A stretch of 51,209 nucleotides of DNA, from positions 1 to 51,209 of the forward strand of contig NZ_AZDB01000012.1 of assembly GCF_001434585.1 (NCBI RefSeq), in the 5' to 3' direction. The position numbers were made by a program, and so were the translations under genes. Within the stretch, counting starts at the first letter, position 1. The number at the start of each line of letters is the position of its first letter. This DNA comes from Companilactobacillus crustorum JCM 15951. GTDB taxonomy: Bacteria; Bacillota; Bacilli; Lactobacillales; Lactobacillaceae. Below the pieces are notes generated by a model. It did not search any database. It was not told the origin of the DNA and saw only the letters and a program-made list of their open reading frames with translations. Positions 18,065 to 26,586 of the stretch are shown here, piece by piece.

Positions 18065-19541
18065 CAAAATTCGTGTAAGATATGCACCAAGTCCAACAGG
18101 TCACTTGCACATTGGGAATGCTAGAACAGCTATCTTTAACTACTTGTTTGCACGTAGTCACAAGGGAACTTTCGTTATCCGTATTGAAGATACTGATACA
18201 AAACGTAACGTTAAAGGTGGTACTAAGAGTCAACTAGATAACCTTAAGTGGCTTGGCGTTGATTGGGATGAAGGTCCAGATGTCGGTGGCGACTATGGTC
18301 CATATCGTCAATCAGAAAGAAAAGAGATTTATCAAAAGTATATTGATGAATTGCTAGAAAAGGGCTTAGCTTACAAATCATATCTGACTGAAGAACAACT
18401 AACAAAGATGCGTGAAGATCAAGAAGCTCATGGTCAAATGCCTCATTATGAATACGAGTTTGAAGGTATGTCTGAAGAAGAAAAGGCTGCCAAAATTAAA
18501 GAAGCCGAAGATGCTGGTTTACAACCAGTTGTTCGTTTCCACGTACCAGTAGGTAAGAACTATGAATGGGATGATATCGTTAAGGGTAAAGTTTCTATTG
18601 GTTCTGATACTATCGGTGGCGATTGGGTTATTCAAAAACGTGATGGTATGCCAACATACAACTTTGCAGTTGTTATTGATGACCATTTGATGGAAATTTC
18701 TCATGTTCTTCGTGGTGATGATCACGTTGCTAATACACCAAAACAATTGATGATTTATGAAGCACTTGGCTGGGAAGCACCTAAGTTTGGTCATATGACA
18801 CTTATTATCAATACTGAAACAGGTAAGAAATTAAGTAAGCGTGACGAATCTGTCCTACAATTTATCGAACAATATCGTGAATTAGGTTACTTGCCAGAAG
18901 CTATGTTTAACTTCATTGCTTTACTAGGCTGGTCACCGGTTGGAGAAGACGAGTTGTTCACTCGCAAACAATTTATCAAGATTTTTGATGAACACCGTTT
19001 GAGCAAATCACCTGCTAAGTTTGACCAAAAGAAATTGGAATGGGTCAACAACCAATATGTTAAAAATGCTGATGTTTCAGAAATCACTGATTTAGTAATT
19101 GCTAACTTGATCGAGGCAAAACGTATCAGTGCTGATCCATCGACTGATGAAATTCAATGGGTAAGACATTTGACAGAACTTTACATGCCACAAATGTCTT
19201 ATACACAACAAATTGTTGATTTGTCAGATATCTTCTTTAATCAACCAGAACATCTAACAGATGATGAGCAAAAAGAATTAGCTGATGATGACGCTAAGAC
19301 TGCTATTGAAGATTTGAAGGGTAAATTAGAGAAGCTTGATCGTTTCACAGCTACTCAAATTATGAATGCTATTCAATCAGTTAGAGCTGATACTGGCGTT
19401 AAGGGTAGAAAGCTTTATATGCCTGCTAGAATTGCTACTACTAGAACAATGCATGGTCCAGCAATTGCTGAAACAATCGAATTGTTTGGTAAGAAGCAAG
19501 CACTTGCTAATATCGACAAGACATTGAAGGAAATGAATTAG
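18045..19541 (+). CDS. gltX: Glutamyl-tRNA synthetase
   Basis: A class I synthetase charging tRNA-Glu. In most Firmicutes it also misacylates tRNA-Gln for repair by GatCAB. The 498-aa protein has the HIGH signature [12 protein letters not shown] (15-26), the second signature KLSKRD near residues 260-265, and a C-terminal helical anticodon-binding domain. The start codon overlaps the end of yacL by 20 bp, with an AGGGGAG ribosome binding site. It is followed not directly by cysS but by 214 bp containing a structured RNA candidate and a terminator. Confidence 0.97.
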   Translation: MAKKSDNKIRVRYAPSPTGHLHIGNARTAIFNYLFARSHKGTFVIRIEDTDTKRNVKGGTKSQLDNLKWLGVDWDEGPDVGGDYGPYRQSERKEIYQKYIDELLEKGLAYKSYLTEEQLTKMREDQEAHGQMPHYEYEFEGMSEEEKAAKIKEAEDAGLQPVVRFHVPVGKNYEWDDIVKGKVSIGSDTIGGDWVIQKRDGMPTYNFAVVIDDHLMEISHVLRGDDHVANTPKQLMIYEALGWEAPKFGHMTLIINTETGKKLSKRDESVLQFIEQYRELGYLPEAMFNFIALLGWSPVGEDELFTRKQFIKIFDEHRLSKSPAKFDQKKLEWVNNQYVKNADVSEITDLVIANLIEAKRISADPSTDEIQWVRHLTELYMPQMSYTQQIVDLSDIFFNQPEHLTDDEQKELADDDAKTAIEDLKGKLEKLDRFTATQIMNAIQSVRADTGVKGRKLYMPARIATTRTMHGPAIAETIELFGKKQALANIDKTLKEMN

Positions 19542-19544
19542 TTT

Positions 19545-19690
19545 CCTCACCAAGTTAGGTGGAAAGCCAAGAGAAATTGGTTCAGTAGGGAGGTTGTCCT
19601 TTTAGAATAAAGTCAATCTTGGGGACAAGTTGTATCCCCCTTACGTTCCAGTCAATTTTTTCTCGACCTGGAGCCGACAATAAAAAAAGA
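19545..19690 (+). ncRNA. Rod-shaped structured RNA candidate (6S-like or leader)
   Basis: Between gltX and cysS the plus strand can fold into a long unbranched rod. The apical stem is TTGTCC (19594-19599) with GGACAA (19623-19628). Below it GTAGGG...GG (19585-19593) pairs with CCCCCTTAC (about 19636-19644), then GAGAAATTG (19571-19579) with CAATTTTTTCTC (19653-19664), then AGGT (19557-19560) with ACCT (19666-19669). Internal bubbles separate the helices. A long rod with central bubbles is the shape of 6S RNA, but I cannot match a family by primary sequence. It lacks the conserved T-box sequence GGTGGNACCGCG, so a cysteine T-box, the expected alternative before cysS, is unlikely. No clear promoter was found; it may be processed from the gltX transcript. 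Confidence 0.4.
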
Positions 19691-19697
19691 AAACTCA

Positions 19698-19743
19698 AAA
19701 AGAGGTTGAAGGAAAACTTAGTTTGCCTCAATCCCTTTTTTTA
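19698..19743 (+). terminator. Terminator before cysS
   Basis: AAAGAGGTTGAAGG (19699-19712) pairs imperfectly with CCTCAATCCCTTT (19726-19738), followed by a T run. It ends the gltX/structured RNA transcript or acts as an attenuator for cysS. Confidence 0.75.
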
Positions 19744-19755
19744 TAGGTGAAAATC

Positions 19756-21165
19756 ATGTTAAAAATTTTCAATACATTAACTCGCGAAAAAGAAGAATTT
19801 AAACCGTTAACACCTAATGAAGTAAATATGTATGTCTGTGGACCAACTGTGTATAACTACATTCATATTGGAAATGCTCGCTCTATTGTAGCTTTTGATA
19901 CTGTCCGTCGTTATTTAGAATTTTTAGGTTATAAAGTTAAGTTTGTTTCTAATTTTACTGATGTTGATGACAAAATGATTAAAGAGGCTAATCAAGAAGG
20001 TATTACAGTACCGGAAGTAGCTGATCGTTATATCAAGGCATTTTATGAAGATATTGCTGCCATCAATGTACAAAAGGCTACAATAAATCCACGAGCATCT
20101 GATAATATTCAAGAGATCATTGAATTTGTATCAGATTTGATTGAAAAAGGATATGCTTATGAATCACAAGGGGATGTCTTTTATCGAGCTAGAAAATTCA
20201 AGCATTATGGCGAATTATCTGGTCAGAATATTGATCAATTAGTTGAAGGTGCTAGTGAACATATTGGTGACGATGAATTCGACAAGAAACAGGATCCAAT
20301 CGATTTTGCTTTATGGAAGAAAGCTAAGCCTAATGAGATCAAGTGGGATTCTCCTTGGGGAGCTGGTCGTCCGGGTTGGCACATTGAATGTTCCGTTATG
20401 TCAACGAAATATTTAGGCGATACTTTTGATATTCATGGTGGTGGACAAGATTTGGAATTTCCTCATCATGAGAATGAAATTGCTCAAAGTGAAGCTAAAA
20501 CGGGCCAAAAATTCGTTAACTATTGGATGCACAATGGTTTTGTAACCGTGGAGAATAACGAAAAAATGAGTAAATCTCTAGGAAATTTTGTTACTGTGCA
20601 TGATTTAGTACAAAAGACTGATCCTCAAGTTCTGAGATTCTTCTTGTCATCCACTCATTACCGTCGACCACTTGAATATTCGCAATCTAATTTGCAAAAA
20701 GCTGCTGATAATTTGAGCAAAATTAAAACAGCTTATAACAACTTGAAATTTAGACTGGATAGTGCTGAAGAAGATAACGATGATAGCGATATCTTCACTG
20801 ACGTTGCTACGATCGTCGATGCTTTTAAGGAAGCTATGAACGATGATTTTAATGTTCAAAATGGACTAACGGAAATTTTCAATTTGGTTAGTTTGGCAAA
20901 CAATTATGCTGCTCAAGACATAGTTGCGAAAAATGATGTAAATGTTATTCTAGAAGCTATGGTCAATTTGACAAGTATTTTAGGAGTTAAATTGGATGAT
21001 CAAAAGGATCTTTCTGAAGAGATTCAACAAATGGTCGATCAACGTGATCAAGCACGAGCAGATAAAGACTTTGCTACGAGCGACAAATTACGTGACCAAT
21101 TAAAAGAAATGGGTGTGATTCTTGAAGATACACCCCAAGGAACACGGTGGCATATTAATGACTGA
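19756..21165 (+). CDS. cysS: Cysteinyl-tRNA synthetase
   Basis: A class I synthetase charging tRNA-Cys. The 469-aa product begins [13 protein letters not shown] and has the zinc Cys of [14 protein letters not shown] with its HIGH signature, the zinc-site segment [21 protein letters not shown], and the KMSKSLGNF signature. The ATG at 19756 was chosen over a GTG at 19747 because AGGTGA sits seven bases before it and B. subtilis CysS begins at the equivalent residue. It overlaps mrnC by eight bases (ATGACTGA), as in other Firmicutes. Confidence 0.96.
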   Translation: MLKIFNTLTREKEEFKPLTPNEVNMYVCGPTVYNYIHIGNARSIVAFDTVRRYLEFLGYKVKFVSNFTDVDDKMIKEANQEGITVPEVADRYIKAFYEDIAAINVQKATINPRASDNIQEIIEFVSDLIEKGYAYESQGDVFYRARKFKHYGELSGQNIDQLVEGASEHIGDDEFDKKQDPIDFALWKKAKPNEIKWDSPWGAGRPGWHIECSVMSTKYLGDTFDIHGGGQDLEFPHHENEIAQSEAKTGQKFVNYWMHNGFVTVENNEKMSKSLGNFVTVHDLVQKTDPQVLRFFLSSTHYRRPLEYSQSNLQKAADNLSKIKTAYNNLKFRLDSAEEDNDDSDIFTDVATIVDAFKEAMNDDFNVQNGLTEIFNLVSLANNYAAQDIVAKNDVNVILEAMVNLTSILGVKLDDQKDLSEEIQQMVDQRDQARADKDFATSDKLRDQLKEMGVILEDTPQGTRWHIND

Positions 21166-21571
21166 TGTTAAGAAATTCAATGGTGTGACTCTAGCTTATC
21201 TAGGGGATGCAGTTTACGAAGTTTTTATCCGTGAACATTTGCTCTCAAAGAATATCGTTAAAGTTAATGAATTACAGCACCAAGCAAAACATTATGTTTC
21301 TGCAAAAGCTCAAGCTTCGTTGATAACTTTGATGCTTGATAATGATGTTTTATCTGAAGAGGAAATTCGTGTCTATAAGAACGGACGCAATGCTAAAAAG
21401 CAAACGAAAGCAAAGAATACGAGTGTTGTCACATATCATATGTCCACTGGTTTTGAAGCGGTTTTTGGTTATTTGGATATTACAGGAAACAAAGAACGCG
21501 TGAAAGAACTAGCACAATGGTGCATAAATGAAGTGGAAAGTGGTGCTGCAGATGACAGACAATTTAAATAA
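21158..21571 (+). CDS. mrnC: Mini-ribonuclease III
   Basis: A 137-aa homodimeric RNase III catalytic domain without a double-stranded RNA-binding domain. In B. subtilis it matures the 3' and 5' ends of 23S rRNA. The signature AYLGDAVYE (residues 13-21, catalytic D17) is clear, as is the basic [14 protein letters not shown] loop. ATG 21158 overlaps the cysS stop, and the end overlaps the likely rlmB start by 20 bp, so cysS-mrnC-rlmB is a tightly coupled operon. Confidence 0.94.
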   Translation: MTDVKKFNGVTLAYLGDAVYEVFIREHLLSKNIVKVNELQHQAKHYVSAKAQASLITLMLDNDVLSEEEIRVYKNGRNAKKQTKAKNTSVVTYHMSTGFEAVFGYLDITGNKERVKELAQWCINEVESGAADDRQFK

Positions 21572-22319
21572 TAGTGAAGAAAAAGAATTAGTTTATGGAG
21601 TTCATTCAGTAATTGAATTATTGAAGTCCGCCACAGCTAATCAACGTGTTAACAAAGTTTTAGTTCAAAAGGGACTTTCAAGTGAACATATTGCTGAAGC
21701 TATCAAATTAGCTAAACGCGATCGTTTAATCGTGCAAGAAGTACCTAAGAACAAATTGGATGATATTAGTGATGGCGGCAATCATCAAGGGATGGCTGCT
21801 TATATTGCTCCTTATCAGTATGCGGAAATGGAAGACATTTTTAAGAAGGCTGAAAAGAAGGGCGAAGATCCTTTCATTTTAATTTTGGATAAAATTGAAG
21901 ATCCACATAACTTAGGTTCAATTATGCGTACAGCTGATGCAGTTGGTGTTCATGGAATTATCGTTCCTAAACACCGCTCAACTGGACTTACTTCAACCGT
22001 TGCTAAAACATCGACAGGTGCCATTGAACATGTACCTGTTGTTCGAGTAACTAATTTGGTAAATACGATTAAAGACTTGAAGAAACGTAATGTTTGGGTC
22101 TTTGGAACGGCTATGGAAGGCGATAACTACCGTAACTGGAATGCTAAAGGTGCAGTTGCACTTATCATTGGCAACGAAGGTAAAGGTATTTCACCACTAG
22201 TTTTGAAACAAGCAGACCAAACTTTGAATATTCCTATGGTTGGACATGTGCAAAGTCTGAATGCTTCTGTTGCAACAGGTATTTTGTTGTATCAAGCTTT
22301 TGCTTCTAGAAATGCTTAA
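21552..22319 (+). CDS. rlmB: 23S rRNA (guanosine-2'-O)-methyltransferase RlmB
   Basis: A SPOUT-class (TrmH family) methyltransferase that 2'-O-methylates a guanosine in the 23S rRNA peptidyltransferase region. The 255-aa protein has an N-terminal L30e-like substrate domain (about 15-85) and the knotted catalytic domain with LDKIEDPHNLGSIMRTADA, IIGNEGKGIS and QSLNASVATGILLY. I prefer ATG 21552 (MTDNLNN), which starts inside mrnC; an in-frame ATG at 21528 would add eight residues. A strong terminator follows. In B. subtilis yacP (an NYN RNase, Rae1) comes next, but here it is missing. Confidence 0.93.
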   Translation: MTDNLNNSEEKELVYGVHSVIELLKSATANQRVNKVLVQKGLSSEHIAEAIKLAKRDRLIVQEVPKNKLDDISDGGNHQGMAAYIAPYQYAEMEDIFKKAEKKGEDPFILILDKIEDPHNLGSIMRTADAVGVHGIIVPKHRSTGLTSTVAKTSTGAIEHVPVVRVTNLVNTIKDLKKRNVWVFGTAMEGDNYRNWNAKGAVALIIGNEGKGISPLVLKQADQTLNIPMVGHVQSLNASVATGILLYQAFASRNA

Positions 22320-22322
22320 TTA

Positions 22323-22369
22323 AACGAATAAAGTATAATTGTAAAAATTATATTTTATTCGTTTTTTTT
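22323..22369 (+). terminator. Intrinsic terminator of cysS-mrnC-rlmB
   Basis: AACGAATAAA (22323-22332) pairs with TTTATTCGTT (22354-22363), with further TATAATT/AATTATA pairing inside and a T8 run. Confidence 0.88.
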
Positions 22370-22451
22370 GTAAACTAATGTTCGCTTTCAAAGCTGTTTT
22401 TAAACATGTTATGTTATAAGTATAAAATTATTATTTGTAACGAATTGCCGG

Positions 22452-23006
22452 ATGTACAACGAAAAGGAATTATCATTGATTGAAAAGGTCAGAGATGACG
22501 AAGACTCGGTAGCTTTAGATAAATTGGTTCAAAGATATCGTCCCATGATCGATAATATGTACTCGCGGTATTACATTACTAGTTTTGAGCGTAATGATTG
22601 GTATCAGGAAGCCCTTTTAGTTTGTTATCAAACTTGTAAATTATTTGATGGAACAAGTGGATCAAGATTTGGTAGTTTTTATAAAATGAAGTTTAAGCAT
22701 CGAGTTATTGATATAATTCGCCGTGAAAATTCCCTTAAACGGAAAGTCAATAGTCTGACTGAACCGTTTGAAAGTAGCGATGTCAAAGGTCTGGTAATTC
22801 CTTGTCATAAAGAATTAGTAGAGTTTAAAGAATATTTCAAATATGTTTCTACAAAAATGAATCTTAGAGAACTAATAGCAGTGCAATATATTTTAGGACA
22901 TATCTCCATTGAAGAAGCTTGTCAAAATGCTGATTGCAGTAAAAAGTCTATGCGACAAGCGGTTTATAACTGTCATCAAAAGATAAAAAAATTTGATAAC
23001 CTGTAA
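22452..23006 (+). CDS. sigH: Sigma-70 family factor, SigH/ComX type
   Basis: A 184-aa alternative sigma factor. Region 2 spans about residues 15-95 (LVQRYRPMIDNMYSRYY, then RNDWYQEALLVCYQTC and FYKMKFKHRVIDIIRREN). Region 4 is near 130-180, with a helix-turn-helix ISIEEACQNADCSKKSMRQAV. Its place between rlmB and rpmG-secE-nusG is exactly that of B. subtilis sigH and its lactobacillar homologues, which in L. sakei control competence (DNA uptake) genes. No comGA or other target lies in the window. The ATG lacks a recognisable Shine-Dalgarno (only CCGG just before it), in contrast to almost every other gene here, suggesting weak or regulated translation. The sequence is divergent, as is usual for this family. 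Confidence 0.85.
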   Translation: MYNEKELSLIEKVRDDEDSVALDKLVQRYRPMIDNMYSRYYITSFERNDWYQEALLVCYQTCKLFDGTSGSRFGSFYKMKFKHRVIDIIRRENSLKRKVNSLTEPFESSDVKGLVIPCHKELVEFKEYFKYVSTKMNLRELIAVQYILGHISIEEACQNADCSKKSMRQAVYNCHQKIKKFDNL

Positions 23007-23085
23007 TCGTCATGAGATTGCAATGGACAAAATTCAATCGAGAGTTTACAATTAATAAGATTAATATTGAATTTTGGAGATAAAC

Positions 23086-23235
23086 ATGGGATTAAGAAAA
23101 GTCGCCCTTGCTTGTACAGTTTGTGGTTCAAGAAACTACACAATAACTGAGAACCCTAACAGAACAGAACGTCTCGAAGTTAAGAAGTTCTGTAAGCACT
23201 GTGGTAAACATACGTTACATAAAGAAACAAGATAA
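23086..23235 (+). CDS. rpmG: 50S ribosomal protein L33
   Basis: A 49-residue zinc-ribbon type L33, beginning [18 protein letters not shown] and ending HTLHKETR. The two CxxC pairs (C10/C13 and C36/C39) mark the zinc-binding version. GGAGA precedes the ATG. It is directly followed by secE, the classic rpmG-secE-nusG order. Confidence 0.95.
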   Translation: MGLRKVALACTVCGSRNYTITENPNRTERLEVKKFCKHCGKHTLHKETR

Positions 23236-23249
23236 CTTCGGAGGATCTA

Positions 23250-23435
23250 ATGAAACTATTTAAATTTTTTGGTAGTGTCAACAAGGAAATGAAATTGGTT
23301 GTTTGGCCTACATTCAAAGAAAATAGACGTGATACATGGATTGTTATCGCTACATCATTGATGTACGCAATCTTCTTTGCTTTAGTTGATTGGGGTCTAA
23401 TTGAACTTTTGCAACACTTCGTAATGGGTAAATAG
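23250..23435 (+). CDS. secE: Preprotein translocase subunit SecE
   Basis: A 61-aa single-membrane-span component of the SecYEG channel. The amphipathic segment EMKLVVWPTFKENRRDT (about residues 12-28) is followed by one TM helix (about 30-55), as in Gram-positive short SecE. CGGAGG lies upstream of the ATG, 14 bp after rpmG. A hairpin and a new promoter separate it from nusG. Confidence 0.95.
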   Translation: MKLFKFFGSVNKEMKLVVWPTFKENRRDTWIVIATSLMYAIFFALVDWGLIELLQHFVMGK

Positions 23436-23436
23436 A

Positions 23437-23465
23437 TTGTAAGACAATCAAAAATTTGCTATTAT
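23437..23465 (+). promoter_or_regulatory. Predicted nusG promoter
   Basis: TTGTAA (23437-23442), 17-nt spacer ending TTTGC, TATTAT (23460-23465). It starts immediately after the secE stop codon. Confidence 0.6.
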
Positions 23466-23475
23466 GGAACTAACG

Positions 23476-23507
23476 AAAAAAACTTCGACTTGTTCGGAGT
23501 TTTTTTA
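23476..23507 (+). terminator. Terminator or attenuator between secE and nusG
   Basis: AAAAAAACTTCGA (23476-23488) pairs with TCGGAGTTTTTTT (23494-23506). It ends the rpmG-secE transcript. Because the promoter at 23437-23465 lies upstream of it, it could also attenuate nusG transcription right after initiation. Confidence 0.8.
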
Positions 23508-23528
23508 TTTTGAATTTTGGAGGAAATT

Positions 23529-24074
23529 ATGGCTGAAGCTGGCGAAAAACAATGGTATGTTTTGCATACCTATTCAGGATATGAAAATAAGGTTAAGGAA
23601 AATCTCGAATCACGTGCTCAATCAATGGGTATGGAAGATTACATTTTCCAAGCAGTTGTTCCTGAAGAAGAAGAAACAAAAGTAAAGAACGGTAAAGAAA
23701 AGAAAGAAATGGAAAAAACTTTCCCTGGATATGTTCTAGTAGAAATGGTTATGTCTGATGAATCATGGTTCATCGTTCGTAATACTCCAGGTGTTACCGG
23801 ATTTGTCGGCAGTCACGGTTCAGGTAGCAAGCCTGCACCACTATTACCTGAAGAAATTGATAATATCTTGAGTCAATTCGGTATGAGCACTAACAAGCCA
23901 TCTGACTTTGAAGTTGGCGAAACGGTTAAAATTACTGATGGTGCCTTTGCTGATAAGACAGGTAAGATCACTGAAATTGATGAAGAACATCGAAAAGTTA
24001 AGATTGATGTTGATATGTTTGGACGTATGACTTCTGCTGAAGTTGATTTCACAGGTGTTGAAAAAGAAAAATAA
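23529..24074 (+). CDS. nusG: Transcription termination/antitermination factor NusG
   Basis: Binds RNA polymerase and modulates pausing, termination and coupling to translation. The 181-aa protein has the NGN domain (about 8-115, beginning KQWYVLHTYSGYENKV and containing FPGYVLVEM and NTPGVTGFVG) and a C-terminal KOW domain (about 128-178, VGETVKITDGAFADKTG). ATG 23529 follows GGAGG by seven bases. An upstream in-frame ATG would include the binding site and is unlikely. It precedes the L11-L1 operon. Confidence 0.96.
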   Translation: MAEAGEKQWYVLHTYSGYENKVKENLESRAQSMGMEDYIFQAVVPEEEETKVKNGKEKKEMEKTFPGYVLVEMVMSDESWFIVRNTPGVTGFVGSHGSGSKPAPLLPEEIDNILSQFGMSTNKPSDFEVGETVKITDGAFADKTGKITEIDEEHRKVKIDVDMFGRMTSAEVDFTGVEKEK

Positions 24075-24083
24075 CCATTGTTA

Positions 24084-24111
24084 TTGCTAGTAGACCGTGC
24101 TACTATATAAC
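24084..24111 (+). promoter_or_regulatory. Predicted rplKA promoter
   Basis: TTGCTA (24084-24089), 16-nt spacer, TATAAC (24106-24111). A transcript starting near 24118 would carry the L1 site at 24134-24168 in its leader. Confidence 0.5.
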
Positions 24112-24133
24112 GGTATGTTTTTGAGACATACAT

Positions 24134-24168
24134 GTGGGAGAGAAAATTTTGATTCTCATCATGACCAC
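24134..24168 (+). promoter_or_regulatory. Ribosomal protein L1 binding site in the rplK leader
   Basis: GTGGGAG (24134-24140), then GAAAATTTTGATTCTC and GACCAC (24163-24168). The outer strands pair as GTGG/CCAC with an asymmetric internal loop. This copies the L1 site in 23S rRNA helix 76-77 (GUGGGAG opposite ...ACCAC), the known basis of L1 autoregulation. A second near-identical copy precedes rplA. Confidence 0.8.
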
Positions 24169-24193
24169 ATCACGGAACAAGGAGGTATGCACC

Positions 24194-24616
24194 GTGGCTA
24201 AAAAAGTTGCTAACGTAGTAAAATTACAAATCCCTGCTGGACAGGCTACTCCAGCTCCTCCAGTTGGTCCTGCTTTAGGACAAGCTGGTATTAACATTGT
24301 TGCCTTTACAAAGGACTTCAATGCACGTACACAAGATCAAAAGGGTATGATTATCCCTGTTGTTATCTCAGTATATGAAGACCGTTCATTCGATTTCGTT
24401 ACTAAGACACCACCAGCTGCTGTTCTATTGAAGAAAGCTGCTGGCGTTGAAAAGGGCTCTGGCGAACCTAACACAAATAAGGTTGCCACTGTTACTGAAG
24501 ACCAAGTTCGCGAAATTGCTGAAACCAAGATGAAAGACCTAAACGCTGCTAGTGTTGAATCTGCAATGCGTATGGTTGCTGGTACTGCAAGAAGTATGGG
24601 CTTTGAAGTAAAGTAA
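24194..24616 (+). CDS. rplK: 50S ribosomal protein L11
   Basis: A 140-aa protein of the GTPase-associated centre, binding 23S rRNA helices 43-44. It starts [20 protein letters not shown] with the proline-rich switch [15 protein letters not shown], and the C-terminal RNA-binding domain ends [11 protein letters not shown]. The start is GTG 24194, eight bases after GGAGG; an ATG between them is out of frame. It is the first gene of rplKA, with L1 sites before both genes. Confidence 0.97.
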   Translation: MAKKVANVVKLQIPAGQATPAPPVGPALGQAGINIVAFTKDFNARTQDQKGMIIPVVISVYEDRSFDFVTKTPPAAVLLKKAAGVEKGSGEPNTNKVATVTEDQVREIAETKMKDLNAASVESAMRMVAGTARSMGFEVK

Positions 24617-24664
24617 AAGACTAGATTTAAGCAGTTTACAGGAATGTGAAAGCATTCTTAACAA

Positions 24665-24699
24665 GTGGGAGGGGAAAATTTAATTCTCCGAAAGACCAC
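24665..24699 (+). promoter_or_regulatory. Second ribosomal protein L1 binding site, before rplA
   Basis: GTGGGAG (24665-24671), GGGAAAATTTAATTCTCC and GACCAC (24694-24699), ending about ten bases before the rplA ribosome binding site. It repeats the 24134-24168 element almost base for base, so L1 can probably repress each cistron separately. Confidence 0.78.
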
Positions 24700-24719
24700 A
24701 AAGCAAGGAGGAACTTAGC

Positions 24720-25400
24720 ATGGCTAAGCATGGAAAAAAATATACAGAAGCACTAAAACAAGTAGATAAAAGCAAAACTTATACTGCTGAAGAAGCTGTT
24801 GAGTTATTAAAGAAAGTCGATTTCGCCAAATTTGACGCAACTGTTGAAGTTGCTGTTAACTTGGATGTTGATCCTAAACAAGCTGATCAACAAATTCGTG
24901 GTGCTATCGTACTACCTAATGGTACTGGTAAGACACAAAAGGTTATCGTCTTCGCTGAAGGACAACAAGCTAAGGATGCAGAAGCAGCTGGCGCTGATGT
25001 TGTTGGTTCAGATGATCTTGTTGAAAAGATCCAAGACGGTTGGTTGGACTTTGATGTTGCTGTAGCAACACCACCAATGATGGCTAAAGTTGGACGTTTA
25101 GGTCGAGTTCTTGGACCTAAAGGTTTAATGCCTAACCCTAAGACTGGTACAGTTACTATGGATGTTACAAAGGCTGTTAATGATATTAAAGCTGGACAAG
25201 TTACATACCGTGTTGACTCAAATGGTCTTATTCACGCACCAATTGGTAAGATTTCATTCGATACAGCTAAGATTGTTGAAAACTTTGATACATTCTATGG
25301 TGCAATCGCCAAAGCACGTCCTGCATCATTAAAGGGTAACTATGTAGTTAGTGTCAACATGACATCTACATTTGGACCTGGTCTAAAGATCAACGCTTAA
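24720..25400 (+). CDS. rplA: 50S ribosomal protein L1
   Basis: A 226-aa two-domain protein that forms the L1 stalk and guides release of E-site tRNA; it is also a translational repressor of its own operon. [19 protein letters not shown] at the start and the conserved [13 protein letters not shown] loop (about 131-143) identify it. AAGGAGG lies eight bases before ATG 24720. The 103-bp gap after rplK contains only the L1 site and ribosome binding site, no terminator, so rplK and rplA share a transcript. Confidence 0.97.
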   Translation: MAKHGKKYTEALKQVDKSKTYTAEEAVELLKKVDFAKFDATVEVAVNLDVDPKQADQQIRGAIVLPNGTGKTQKVIVFAEGQQAKDAEAAGADVVGSDDLVEKIQDGWLDFDVAVATPPMMAKVGRLGRVLGPKGLMPNPKTGTVTMDVTKAVNDIKAGQVTYRVDSNGLIHAPIGKISFDTAKIVENFDTFYGAIAKARPASLKGNYVVSVNMTSTFGPGLKINA

Positions 25401-25406
25401 TTAGTG

Positions 25407-25435
25407 TTGACTAATAACCAAAATAATGATAGATT
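25407..25435 (+). promoter_or_regulatory. Predicted rplJL promoter
   Basis: TTGACT (25407-25412), 17-nt spacer, TAGATT (25430-25435), placing the start of transcription just before the L10 leader. Confidence 0.5.
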
Positions 25436-25441
25436 AATATA

Positions 25442-25545
25442 GTTGATTTCTACCGTAGACTCAGGTGATGAAAGTCTTAATATCCTGCCGAGGCCAGAAG
25501 ATTATTTCACTTAATCTCTGTGTCCCTTGGGCACAGAGATTTTAT
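25442..25545 (+). promoter_or_regulatory. Ribosomal protein L10 leader with attenuator
   Basis: The conserved core (GTAGACTCAGGTGATGAAAG at 25455-25474, then CCTGCCGAGGCCAGAAG at 25484-25500) matches the L10(L12)4-binding leader found before rplJ in Firmicutes. It is followed by a hairpin, ATCTCTGTG (25514-25522) with CACAGAGAT (25532-25540) and a T-rich stretch, which serves as the attenuator. Excess L10-L12 complex would favour termination. Confidence 0.88.
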
Positions 25546-25604
25546 TGTTTTTAAGCCGTATTTGTAGAAAATTGACTAAAAAATTGTGGAGGTGAAACGT
25601 AATA

Positions 25605-26108
25605 ATGAAGCAAGATGTATTAGCACAAAAACAAGCACAAGTTGATGAAATTGCTAAACAACTAACAGGCGCAAAGTCAGTAATCGTTGTTGATTACTTA
25701 GGTCTAACTGTTGAACAAGCAACTGAAATGCGTGCCGAATTACGTGAACAAAATGCTACGATGCAAGTCGTTAAGAATACAATCTTAAGACGTGCTGCTG
25801 AAAAAGCTGGTGTTGAAGGTCTAGAGAAGTTCTTCGTTGGACCAACTGCTATTGCTTATTCAGAAGAAGATCCTGTTGGACCTGCTAAGATCGCTGCTAA
25901 GTTTGCTAAAGATGTTGACGCCGTTGAAATCAAGGGTGGAATCATCGAAGGTAAAGCTGCGTCTCTTGATCAAATTCAAGAATTAGCTACATTACCAGAC
26001 AGAGATGGCTTGCTATCAATGTTGGTATCTGTATTACAAGCTCCAGTTCGCGACTTTGCTATGGTTGTTAAGGCCGTTGCAGATAAAGAAGACGGACAAG
26101 AAGCTTAA
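25605..26108 (+). CDS. rplJ: 50S ribosomal protein L10
   Basis: A 167-aa base of the L7/L12 stalk. The N-terminal rRNA-binding domain contains VIVDYLGLTVEQATEMRAEL, and the C-terminal helix that binds L12 dimers is near 140-165. ATG 25605 has GGAGGTG upstream. Controlled by the L10 leader; rplL follows 39 bp later. Confidence 0.97.
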   Translation: MKQDVLAQKQAQVDEIAKQLTGAKSVIVVDYLGLTVEQATEMRAELREQNATMQVVKNTILRRAAEKAGVEGLEKFFVGPTAIAYSEEDPVGPAKIAAKFAKDVDAVEIKGGIIEGKAASLDQIQELATLPDRDGLLSMLVSVLQAPVRDFAMVVKAVADKEDGQEA

Positions 26109-26147
26109 TTAATTTAAAAAAACTCATAATATTTGGAGGATACAAAC

Positions 26148-26516
26148 ATGGCTTTAGATACACAAAAGATTATTGATGATTTAAAAGATGCTTCAATTCT
26201 AGAACTTAACGACCTTGTTAAGGCTATTGAAGAAGAATTTGACGTTAAGGCTGCTGCTCCAGTTGCTGCTGCCGGTGCTGCTGGTGGCGACGCTGCTGCA
26301 GAAAAGGATTCATTCGACGTTGAACTTACAGAAGCAGGTCAAGAAAAGGTTAAGGTTATCAAGGAAGTTCGTGGTATCACAGGACTTGGCTTGAAGGACT
26401 CAAAGGACCTTGTTGATGGCGCTCCTAAGGTTATCAAGGAAGGCGTTGCTAAGGCTGACGCTGACGATATGAAGGCTAAACTAGAAGCTGTTGGTGCAAC
26501 AGTTACATTGAAGTAA
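26148..26516 (+). CDS. rplL: 50S ribosomal protein L7/L12
   Basis: A 122-aa stalk protein that recruits translational GTPases. It has an N-terminal dimerisation helix ([17 protein letters not shown]), an Ala/Gly-rich hinge ([17 protein letters not shown]) and a C-terminal domain with the factor-binding segment [23 protein letters not shown] 26148 is nine bases after GGAGG. A terminator ends the rplJL unit. Unlike B. subtilis, rpoB does not follow. Confidence 0.97.
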   Translation: MALDTQKIIDDLKDASILELNDLVKAIEEEFDVKAAAPVAAAGAAGGDAAAEKDSFDVELTEAGQEKVKVIKEVRGITGLGLKDSKDLVDGAPKVIKEGVAKADADDMKAKLEAVGATVTLK

Positions 26517-26536
26517 TTCACTTTAATGATAAAATT

Positions 26537-26562
26537 AATCCTCGTAAGAGGATTTTTTTTTA
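26537..26562 (+). terminator. Terminator of rplJL
   Basis: AATCCTC (26537-26543), loop GTAA, GAGGATT (26548-26554), long T run. Confidence 0.9.
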
Positions 26563-26586
26563 CCCTCAAAAGGAAAGGTGAAACCT

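Noticed and set aside
19551-19570. AGGTGGAAAGCC after gltX looked like a T-box core
   Set aside because: It lacks the conserved GGTGGNACCGCG sequence and lies about 140 bases before the terminator rather than just upstream of it; no specifier stem was found.
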